From assembly GCA_964439415.1 (NCBI GenBank), contig CAYTOJ010000048.1, positions 1 through 13,482 on the forward strand: a stretch of 13,482 nt of DNA, in the 5' to 3' direction. Below are positions 1 through 5,169 of this stretch, piece after piece (the first letter of the stretch is position 1; each line of letters opens with the position of its first letter). Made by a program: the position numbers and the translations under genes. Source of the DNA: CAYTOJ01 sp964439415. Its GTDB lineage: Bacteria; Pseudomonadota; Alphaproteobacteria; Rickettsiales; CAZAGG01. A model generated the notes under the pieces. That model worked only from the letters and a program-made list of their open reading frames with translations, did no database searches and was not told where the DNA came from.

Positions 1-127
1 AAAAAGCTGAGCGCAGTCTGACTTCCTTCTTTAAACGTGGACTCCGATTGCTGCTCTATGCCGCTCTCAACCTCACTCCCATCCCAACATTATGGCTTTA
101 CGCAAATTCTGTCAGGTGGTGAGGGAG

Positions 128-158
128 TTATCATATGATGCTACCACAAAGTTATAAT
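128..158 (+). promoter_or_regulatory. possible aroQ promoter
   Basis: A perfect -10-like TATAAT lies at 153-158, about 100 bases before the aroQ start. The best -35 candidate is TTATCA at 128-133 (four of six consensus bases), but the 19-base spacer is long. The assignment rests mainly on the -10 box. The 260 bases before aroQ hold no other gene that I can support. Confidence 0.25.
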
Positions 159-260
159 CGCTTTGTATGAGTTCTTCTTTGCATTTTTCTTACAGTAAGA
201 TTATTACAAGCTGTATTAGAGCTTTGTTATTTATAGTTACTTTCCAGGTGTAGTGAATTT

Positions 261-701
261 ATGAATAAAATAGGTGTTTTAAACGGGCCTAATCTTAATC
301 TGCTTGGCAGTAGGGAGAGTGATATTTACGGCTCGGTTACACTGGCGGAAATTGAGCAGGCGGTGCGTGAGCTTGGCAGTGAACTGGGGCTGGATATTAT
401 TTTCATGCAGACCAATCACGAGGGGGAACTGGTGGAGGCAATCCACAGCATGAAAAATAATGCCAGCGGTATTATAATCAATGCCGCAGCTTATACACAT
501 ACTTCCATAGCGATACACGATGCGCTGAAGTCAGTAAATCTGCCGATAATAGAGGTTCATTTGTCTAATGTGTTTGCGCGGGAACCGTTCCGGCATCAGT
601 CCTACATATCATCCGTGGCGAGTGGCGTTATCTGCGGATTTGGCTTGAGCAGTTACCTGCTTGCCGTACGCGCTATAAAAGGAATAATTGAATCATCTTG
701 A
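261..701 (+). CDS. aroQ: 3-dehydroquinate dehydratase, type II
   Basis: This 146-residue protein has the usual length and motifs of type II dehydroquinase, the dodecameric cytosolic enzyme that converts 3-dehydroquinate to 3-dehydroshikimate in the shikimate pathway. Visible motifs are NGPNLNLLG near the N-terminus, the catalytic tyrosine at residue 23 (YG), QTNHEGELVEAIH at 50-62, the substrate-binding Asn74 followed by AYTHTS with His80, and EVHLSNVFAREPFRHQS at 98-114 with His100 and Arg111. The more common NP/A-G/A-A-Y is here NAAAY, a mild variant. The ATG is preceded by AGGTG at 246-250, ten bases upstream. In many alphaproteobacteria aroQ is followed by accB/accC; here a phasin gene follows instead. 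Identification is secure. Confidence 0.96.
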   Translation: MNKIGVLNGPNLNLLGSRESDIYGSVTLAEIEQAVRELGSELGLDIIFMQTNHEGELVEAIHSMKNNASGIIINAAAYTHTSIAIHDALKSVNLPIIEVHLSNVFAREPFRHQSYISSVASGVICGFGLSSYLLAVRAIKGIIESS

Positions 702-725
702 CTTGGGGCAATACAAGCATACATT
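698..725 (+). promoter_or_regulatory. possible phasin promoter overlapping aroQ stop
   Basis: TTGACT at 698-703 overlaps the aroQ stop codon, and TACATT at 720-725 follows after a 16-base spacer. Each box matches about four or five of six consensus positions. It is suitably placed to transcribe the phasin gene with a leader of roughly 135 bases, but this is pattern matching only. Confidence 0.3.
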
Positions 726-790
726 TCAAAGCGTGGTTTAAAAAGTATTTTCCCCAATATAAAAGTATAGTGGTGGAGATGTATGCTGTA
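712..790 (+). other. inverted repeat in the phasin leader
   Basis: TACA-AGCATACAT (712-724) and ATGTATGCTGTA (779-790) are inverted repeats, 12 pairs with one bulged A, separated by 54 bases. They lie between aroQ and the phasin gene. There is no T-tract after the right arm, so a terminator is unlikely; a structured leader or binding-site pair is possible. Confidence 0.4.
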
Positions 791-866
791 AGCGTCTATA
801 GGAGTTTTGACGCATACTAGCCAAACGCAAATTATAGAAATTATTACACATTCGGAGATAAAAAAA

Positions 867-1454
867 ATGTCGCAACAAGCTAAAAAAAGCTCTGGAACAT
901 ATCCAGCAAGGGATGCTGAAATTACCCTGAAAGCCGTGGAGACAACCAAACAGGTTTCTGAAAATATGATTGCCGCCTCCAGCCGCGCAGCCAATGAGAT
1001 GATGGAAAACGCATCTAATGAGGCGCGCAGGACGCAGGAAATGGTTATGGGTTTCAGCCGCGAAGGGGCTGAGCAGATTTCAAAAGGCACAGCCTTCATG
1101 GGGCAGGTGATGAATGAAATGGTCAACCTGAACCGTGATCAAATGGCAGCTTTCGCTGAGTTCAGCAATATAGCAGCGCAGATAATGCAGGAAGCCGGGT
1201 CGGATGCTATGAATATGGCTACCGCTGCATTCTCAGAGAATGTTGAAAATGCAAAAGGTTTCTTCCAACTGAAAACCTACAACGATTTCATTGACTACAG
1301 CAACAGAATGTACCGTGGAAATATGGACAGTTTCTTCAAGTCCAGCATGATGATGTCTAACTATTATTTCCAGTTTGCATCAGAAGCTTTCGAGCCATTC
1401 GGTGAAAAAGCTAATGACTTTGCTGAAAAATTCGCCCGCGCTTTCCGCGCATAA
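867..1454 (+). CDS. phasin family protein (PHA granule-associated)
   Basis: The 195-residue product resembles Phasin_2-type proteins, which coat polyhydroxyalkanoate granules in the cytoplasm. It is an all-helical, Met- and Ala-rich amphipathic protein with no membrane segment or signal peptide. The C-terminal half has the phasin signature layout FFQLKTYNDFIDYSNRMY, followed some 35 residues later by ASEAFEPF and a charged amphipathic tail. I chose the ATG at 867 because GGAGA at 854-858 lies eight bases upstream; an in-frame TTG at 807 would add 20 residues but lacks a good ribosome binding site. A thiolase that makes acetoacetyl-CoA is also in this window, consistent with a PHA-storing bacterium. 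Some phasin-like proteins have roles unrelated to storage, so granule binding is an inference. Confidence 0.85.
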   Translation: MSQQAKKSSGTYPARDAEITLKAVETTKQVSENMIAASSRAANEMMENASNEARRTQEMVMGFSREGAEQISKGTAFMGQVMNEMVNLNRDQMAAFAEFSNIAAQIMQEAGSDAMNMATAAFSENVENAKGFFQLKTYNDFIDYSNRMYRGNMDSFFKSSMMMSNYYFQFASEAFEPFGEKANDFAEKFARAFRA

Positions 1455-1489
1455 CGGGTTAAAGTAACAAATAAGCCCATGTCTGTAAC

Positions 1490-1630
1490 TATGCTGCTCG
1501 CGTATGAAGAGTGCAGATTCTTTGCATTTATAACGCGAGCAGTATAGACGCGCATGGGGCTGGCTTGGCGGCCATGCGCAAAACATAAAAAAATATACCT
1601 ACCGCATTCTTGGAATGCGATAAGTATATT
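1490..1630 (-). repeat. composite palindromic element B-L-A, copy 1
   Basis: Read on the minus strand, this element has three hairpins in a row. B is 1592-1630: arms AATATAC..CGCATTC and GAATGCG..GTATATT, about 16 pairs with two mismatches, loop of three. L is 1550-1579: GCGCATGG against CCATGCGC, loop of 14. A is 1490-1546: TATGCTGCTCGCGT against ACGCGAGCAGTATA, one non-Watson-Crick position, loop of 29. The same order and closely related sequences recur at 4802-4947, and in diverged form at 11783-11978. The outer ends are TATA on both sides. No protein-coding capacity is evident. Confidence 0.88.
1587..1630 (-). terminator. B hairpin as terminator of the methyltransferase gene
   Basis: On the minus strand the B hairpin of repeat copy 1 begins 21 bases after the methyltransferase stop, and its 3' arm runs into seven T residues (the A-run at 1587-1593 of the plus strand). 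It has the form of a rho-independent terminator for the minus-strand gene. Confidence 0.55.
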
Positions 1631-1651
1631 ACAGCGTGGGCTTTTTTTCTT

Positions 1652-2536
1652 TCATGTCAGGCTACTTTTCAAGCTGTATTCTGCGCTGCCTGGGGTTAGG
1701 GGTGTCTGCTGGTTATGGTGAGGTTTCCAGCCGGTCATGGTTATGATTTCAAATGTAGCGGTAATACCGCCTTCGGTGTATGGATAAGTTTCCTGATAAA
1801 TCTCATTGGCGCGTGGGAAGATGGATTTTGCCGCATGTTCCCGCTTCATAAGAATATTTGATTCACCCATGCCTTTTAAGTCCCGCATCAGCTTAAATGC
1901 ATCAGCATACGCCACATCCAGTATTTGCGTATCTACCACCGGCAGCGCGAAGCCTGTGCGTTGCAGCAGAGCCGCCGCCTGATAAGCACTGATGAATGGA
2001 AAAATGCGTGGGCTTACGCCGTTGCCGAGTTCTATTTCTGCCTGCATCAGGCAGTGGCGCAGTTCATTCAATGTGGAACCACCGCAAAAACTGGCCATAA
2101 ACAAGCCATCCGGCGTTAGAATATTTTTTATCTGTGCCAGCGCCCCCGGCAGGTCATTCAGCGTATGCAGAGAGGCGGCTGAGAGCACGGCATCAGCGCA
2201 GTTGGCACGCAGCGGCGGCAGTTCTTCATCCCCCACAATACTTAGATCAGCCCGGCAGGAACTTATAAATGCTGGCGAGTTATCCAGCGCTATTATTTGT
2301 GCATCAGGGATAATCTGCCTGAGAGCATCTGTAAGCTCGCCATTATGACTGCCGTAATCAACAACAGTTGAGAACCTGCGTTTAAAGAAGCTTATCCGCT
2401 CCGCGATATTTTGCGCGTGTATAAGTTTCAGAAAGTTGTATTCATTAAAACTGGCTGATGCCTTGCCGCGCCGTATACGCAAGGCTGTACGGTCAAATAC
2501 CGCTAAATCCGTTGAATTGCTTGGTTTCTGCATCAT
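1652..2536 (-). CDS. NDUFAF5-like SAM-dependent methyltransferase
   Basis: With this start the product has 294 residues and matches the alphaproteobacterial family related to mitochondrial NDUFAF5, which in mitochondria hydroxylates an arginine of complex I subunit NDUFS7. Family markers are VFDR at 13-16 followed by a basic stretch, the SAM-binding motif VVDYGSHNGELT at 58-69, an acidic strand end at ALDNS (83-87), the diagnostic GGSTLNELR (152-160) followed by AE and GVSPRIFPF, and a C-terminal GGITATFEIITMTGWKPH. The last two distinguish it from BioC, which shares the fold. An in-frame ATG at 2596 would add 20 residues; I preferred 2536 because homologues begin shortly before VFDR. The gene is divergent from comF and their 5' ends overlap. 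The bacterial role is inferred from the mitochondrial one. Confidence 0.85.
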   Translation of the reverse strand: MMQKPSNSTDLAVFDRTALRIRRGKASASFNEYNFLKLIHAQNIAERISFFKRRFSTVVDYGSHNGELTDALRQIIPDAQIIALDNSPAFISSCRADLSIVGDEELPPLRANCADAVLSAASLHTLNDLPGALAQIKNILTPDGLFMASFCGGSTLNELRHCLMQAEIELGNGVSPRIFPFISAYQAAALLQRTGFALPVVDTQILDVAYADAFKLMRDLKGMGESNILMKREHAAKSIFPRANEIYQETYPYTEGGITATFEIITMTGWKPHHNQQTPLTPGSAEYSLKSSLT

Positions 2537-3255
2537 CAGTTTATCATACCGTTCTTGACTGGGTTTTGCCCAACACCTGCCTTTCCTGTCACTCAATGGT
2601 AGAGGGGGCGGGTTCGCTTTGTCCAGCCTGCTGGAAGGAAATACGCTTCATTAATTATCCCTACTGCGATATTTGCGGCGTGCCTTTCACAGAGGAGACT
2701 TTCAAAGGCGCAGTCTGCGGCCAGTGCAACCAGTATCCGCCGCACTATGATAAAGCCAGAAGCGTTATGGTGTACGATTCCTTCTCCGGCAGGCTTATAA
2801 CCGCATTTAAATATGAGGATAAAACTTATTATCAATCCCTGTTCAGGAAACTGATAACCAAAGCCGCAGTTGAACTTGCCATTGATGAAAATCATATAGT
2901 CATACCCGTGCCGATGCATTATACGCGGCTGATTAAACGCCGTTATAATCAGGCGGCGATACTGGCATCATTCCTTACCCGGCATACTGGCGCAAGGCTT
3001 CTAACAAGGGGTATCAGCCGCCGCCGTAGAACACTGGAGCAGTTCGGCCTGAGCCGCCGCCGCCGCGCCGCTAATGTGAGGGGAGCTTTTCAGATACACC
3101 CACGGTATAAAGAGATTCTCTTGAGCGCGCATGTAATACTGGTTGATGATGTTGTAACCACGGGAGCCACAGCTAACGAATGCGCCAGAATCCTTAAAAA
3201 AGCAGGCGTTGCAACTGTGCAGATTCTGGCACTGGCGAGAACTCCGCTAGACTAA
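2458..3255 (+). CDS. comF: ComF family phosphoribosyltransferase-like protein with double zinc ribbon
   Basis: ComF proteins couple an N-terminal zinc-ribbon region to a type I phosphoribosyltransferase domain; they are linked to DNA uptake and recombination in competent bacteria, but the biochemical role is unclear. Numbering from the ATG at 2458 (265 residues), four CxxC pairs are visible at Cys41/44, 55/58, 70/73 and 87/90. The PRT domain contains IPVPMHYTRLIKRRYNQ (149-165), the EQFGLS and NVRGAF strands typical of ComF, and the PRPP loop VILVDDVVTTGAT (226-238). The first 30 residues are not family-like, and an in-frame TTG at 2521 would give a 244-residue protein nearer the usual length; neither start has a convincing ribosome binding site. 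Beginning at 2458 the gene overlaps the divergent methyltransferase gene by 79 bases, at 2521 by 16. Confidence 0.88.
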   Translation: MPCRAVYARLYGQIPLNPLNCLVSASSVYHTVLDWVLPNTCLSCHSMVEGAGSLCPACWKEIRFINYPYCDICGVPFTEETFKGAVCGQCNQYPPHYDKARSVMVYDSFSGRLITAFKYEDKTYYQSLFRKLITKAAVELAIDENHIVIPVPMHYTRLIKRRYNQAAILASFLTRHTGARLLTRGISRRRRTLEQFGLSRRRRAANVRGAFQIHPRYKEILLSAHVILVDDVVTTGATANECARILKKAGVATVQILALARTPLD

Positions 3256-3275
3256 CTCGCAGGGCTGTTCAGTGC

Positions 3276-3310
3276 TATACCTATCGTACTCTTGAAGTGC
3301 GGCAGGTATA
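3276..3310 (+). repeat. solo B palindrome after comF
   Basis: Arms TATACCT (3276-3282) and AGGTATA (3304-3310) enclose an inner stem (CGTACT against AGTGCG, with a G-U pair). It closely matches the B hairpin at 11783-11817, with the same CTTGA centre. It begins 20 bases after the comF stop but has no T-tract, so termination is doubtful. No A hairpin accompanies it. Confidence 0.75.
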
Positions 3311-3431
3311 CCAATCACTCCCCAGAATGAAATAGATTTTGTCGTGTAGACAGTTTCATCAAATCATCAAAAAAGTGCAAAAAAAAAACAACAGGTTAGC
3401 TATACTGTAAGTGCGTTATCTTCGTTTTGTA

Positions 3432-3485
3432 GTTGACGTTTCACACCGTCCATCAGATTCACCGTGAACGGTGTAATGCGTCAAC
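3432..3485 (+). promoter_or_regulatory. long imperfect hairpin in leader of the poly-Thr gene
   Basis: GTTGACG (3432-3438) pairs with CGTCAAC (3479-3485), and in the same register ACACCGT (3443-3449) pairs with ACGGTGT (3468-3474), with a few further pairs inside. The two stems share one axis, so this is a single interrupted hairpin of about 54 bases ending 32 bases before the ribosome binding site of the gene at 3529. A smaller competing hairpin, CAACG-GA-CGTTG, lies at 3482-3493 and shares bases with the right arm. An RNA switch, an operator or a processing site are all possible. Confidence 0.5.
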
Positions 3486-3528
3486 GGACGTTGGTAACTT
3501 CTGCATTTTTGCCATGAAAGGAAAAGTT

Positions 3529-3681
3529 ATGGCAGACGAGAAAAAAACCGACACGACCACGACCACGACGACCACGACCACGACGACAACCACCACGTCG
3601 AGTGGTTCGGGGACGTCGACGTCGACTGAAAAGTTGACAAAGGACGATCTGTCGGTCACCAAGACCGTTCCCGGGCGTTAG
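3529..3681 (+). CDS. poly-threonine microprotein, function unknown
   Basis: I do not recognise this 50-residue protein. It starts MADEKKTD, then has 15 consecutive threonines (residues 9-23), a Ser/Gly/Thr stretch, and a charged tail with TKDDLSVTK ending in VPGR. It has no cysteine, no signal peptide and no membrane segment, so it is probably disordered. The ATG at 3529 is well supported by AAGGA at 3518-3522, six bases upstream; an earlier ATG at 3433 lies inside the leader hairpin and is not credible. The gene stands alone, with a structured leader before and a strong terminator after, which argues for expression. Its codons are unlike its neighbours: threonine is almost only ACG/ACC and serine mostly TCG, suggesting recent repeat expansion or foreign origin. 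A secreted or modified peptide cannot be excluded. Confidence 0.6.
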   Translation: MADEKKTDTTTTTTTTTTTTTTTSSGSGTSTSTEKLTKDDLSVTKTVPGR

Positions 3682-3703
3682 CCTAGGGAGCGGCAACTGA
3701 ATA

Positions 3704-3757
3704 GGGGCGGGGAAATACGTGGTGGAATGACCTCGAAAATCCCCGCCCCATTCTTTT
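3704..3757 (+). terminator. intrinsic terminator after the poly-Thr gene
   Basis: GGGGCGGGGA (3704-3713) and TCCCCGCCCC (3740-3749) form a perfect 10-pair GC-rich stem with a 26-base loop, followed by ATTCTTTT. It lies 22 bases after the stop codon at 3681. The convergent minus-strand gene ends right beside it at 3756, so the hairpin may serve both strands, although the T-tract favours the plus strand. Confidence 0.75.
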
Positions 3758-4775
3758 AGCCTAATACTAATACTCTCGTAACTTGTATCTGCCCTTCAAC
3801 ACCCATTACGCTGAGTTTGCCTGTGGCGGCATCCGCTGTCATTGCCAGGCGGCTTAAGTGGTTAGCTACTGGCGGCGCGAACCATTCAAAATAATCCCCT
3901 GCGGCAGCATCAGCTTTTGTATTGTGCAGTGCGTTATAGCGCCCCTGGCTATCAATGGCGCGGGGCATCCAGCCATATGGCGCGCCGTTCAGGTGACTAT
4001 GGAAATGATTAGCCGCGCAAACGCCCGGGCTGTTTTCTATATCCCTTATGGCATGGTCATTCTCGGTGCGCTCGATGATGCAACCCTCTCCGGGATTAGT
4101 TCCAGTCAATATATATATAACAGGCAGCGCCAGCGGTGTGGTGGCCAGCATCTCCCGCGCTGCATCATAATCTTTAGCTTCCTCAAAAACCCGCCTTAAG
4201 AGATGCGCCGGGGGCAGGGCGTTATTTTTATAAAAAGCCAGGCGATTTTTCAGCCAGTCCAGATAAATTCCCGTTTTGTGCCTGCGCATAGGGGCTTGAT
4301 TGAGTGCACAGGCGAAGCGCCCTGCCGCCATGCCTTGAAATACTCCGCTGACCCCCGGCCAGGTAATATTATAAAAATCCCCCGCCCGGCCTTGCTGATG
4401 CACTGCTATTATATGCTCCCCCAGGGCTGGAAACGGCCAGTCCAGCGCCCGCAGCAGCCTTACCCCATCGTGGCCGGATGCGAATGCGCCGCCTGTGCAG
4501 CCAGCCTCATAGCTGAGGTTAAGTGCGGTGATTCCGCTAATGCCAACTGCTTTTGATAGTGCTTTTATTTCAGCGGCATAAAGGTTGCCGGATTTTGCCA
4601 GCCACCTGCGTGCCAGAAAGTCACCCAAGGGCAGTGCGATATGACTGGCATATCGGGAGGTTTTACCGAAAGCATCCCGGCTTTGATTAATCAGCGCTAT
4701 GGTCTCGCTTTTATACTGCCTGGCTACTTCCTCCAGACCGCTTTGCCGCGCATCAATAAATGGAATTTCCCGCAA
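3756..4775 (-). CDS. acid ceramidase / NAAA-like Ntn hydrolase
   Basis: The 339-residue protein resembles the linear amide C-N hydrolase group that includes acid ceramidase and N-acylethanolamine acid amidase, and more distantly bile salt hydrolase and penicillin V acylase. These use an N-terminal cysteine exposed by self-cleavage. The matching block is YEAGCTGGAFASGHDGVR then LLRALDWPF: candidate nucleophile Cys93, Arg109 and Asp112. Further likely active-site positions are Asn159 (ALNQ), TGTNPGEGCIIERT at 224-237, and Asn256 (AANHF). About 92 residues precede the cysteine, as in ceramidase-like proenzymes. I see no signal peptide, so a cytoplasmic location is likely. The start is TTG at 4775, supported by AGGGA eight bases upstream; there is no nearby ATG. 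The substrate is unknown; lipid amides are a guess from family resemblance. Confidence 0.72.
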   Translation of the reverse strand: MREIPFIDARQSGLEEVARQYKSETIALINQSRDAFGKTSRYASHIALPLGDFLARRWLAKSGNLYAAEIKALSKAVGISGITALNLSYEAGCTGGAFASGHDGVRLLRALDWPFPALGEHIIAVHQQGRAGDFYNITWPGVSGVFQGMAAGRFACALNQAPMRRHKTGIYLDWLKNRLAFYKNNALPPAHLLRRVFEEAKDYDAAREMLATTPLALPVIYILTGTNPGEGCIIERTENDHAIRDIENSPGVCAANHFHSHLNGAPYGWMPRAIDSQGRYNALHNTKADAAAGDYFEWFAPPVANHLSRLAMTADAATGKLSVMGVEGQIQVTRVLVLG

Positions 4776-4801
4776 AGTATTTTTCCCTTAAGTTTGAGGA
4801 G

Positions 4802-4947
4802 AATATACTAAAAACACTTGAAGTGTGTTTTTAGTATATTGTTTATATGTTTGCTCATGGCCGCCAATCCAACCCCATGCGCACTATATACTGCTCGCCA
4901 CTTAACTGCAAAAAACCCGCACTCTGTCATACGCGAGCAGTATATAG
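4802..4947 (+). repeat. composite palindromic element B-L-A, copy 2
   Basis: B is 4802-4840: a perfect 16-pair stem (AATATACTAAAAACAC against GTGTTTTTAGTATATT) with a seven-base loop. L is 4853-4882: GCTCATGG against CCATGCGC, one mismatch, loop of 14. A is 4884-4947: CTATATACTGCTCGC against GCGAGCAGTATATAG, a perfect 15-pair stem with a 34-base loop. The linker and the A loop align with copy 1 read in the opposite direction. Unlike several other B hairpins, this one follows no gene on its strand and has no clean T-tract. It fills the left part of the 394-base region between the Ntn hydrolase and rpoD. Confidence 0.9.
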
Positions 4948-5030
4948 ATATTCTCATGCATATTACAATCTGTTGTGAATATTCATGAAAAATAATGAGA
5001 ATTATGCTATCAGCCCCTTGGAATTTAACG

Positions 5031-5059
5031 TTGCAATAACGAAATAATGCCATTATAGC
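5031..5059 (+). promoter_or_regulatory. possible rpoD promoter
   Basis: TTGCAA (5031-5036) and TATAGC (5054-5059) are separated by exactly 17 bases; each box matches four of six sigma-70 consensus positions. It lies about 110 bases before rpoD, in the AT-rich part of the divergent intergenic region (4948-5160), which otherwise holds only short palindromes. Confidence 0.35.
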
Positions 5060-5169
5060 CAGCCATTTGTTAATCTGGAATTTATTAAATTTTAATAAGC
5101 AAGGCCTAGCCGATAATCTGCTGCGCACTATCGGATCAATTAAGGCGGCAATCTCATTCAGGAGCTAAT

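Larger units (their letters stand above)
1473..1650 (+). terminator. phasin intrinsic terminator, split by a repeat element
   Basis: Bases 1473-1488 and 1629-1643 form a 15-pair stem (AAGCCCATG and CTGTAA against TTACAG and CGTGGGCTT) with one bulged T at 1482 and one G-U pair, followed directly by seven T residues at 1642-1648. This is the form of an intrinsic terminator 19 bases after the phasin stop. Its loop holds the composite repeat 1490-1628, which folds on itself. If that repeat is removed with one TA left behind, the loop shrinks to CTA. Confidence 0.65.

Noticed and set aside
3..121. Open frame of 39 codons entering from the left edge and ending in TGA
   Set aside because: A stop-free run this short is expected by chance, the translation matches no family I know, and there is no further support.
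779..820. Thirteen-codon ORF before the phasin gene, a possible leader peptide
   Set aside because: Its GGTGGAG ribosome-site-like sequence directly abuts the ATG, leaving no spacing, and the peptide has no regulatory codon pattern.
807..866. N-terminal extension of the phasin from a TTG start
   Set aside because: The ATG at 867 has a well-spaced GGAGA; the extension is not phasin-like.
1490..1546. A hairpin considered as a CRISPR repeat or tRNA-like structure
   Set aside because: Copies are kilobases apart with no spacer array, and there is no cloverleaf or anticodon arm.
1652..2536. Assignment of the methyltransferase as BioC (biotin synthesis)
   Set aside because: The GGSTLNELR and TATFEIITMTGWKPH blocks are those of the NDUFAF5 group, and no biotin genes are near.
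3459..3696. Antisense ORFs encoding poly-valine or Arg/Gly-rich proteins opposite the poly-Thr gene
   Set aside because: They are mirror readings of the ACG/ACC repeat; they lack ribosome binding sites, while the sense frame has one and a terminator.
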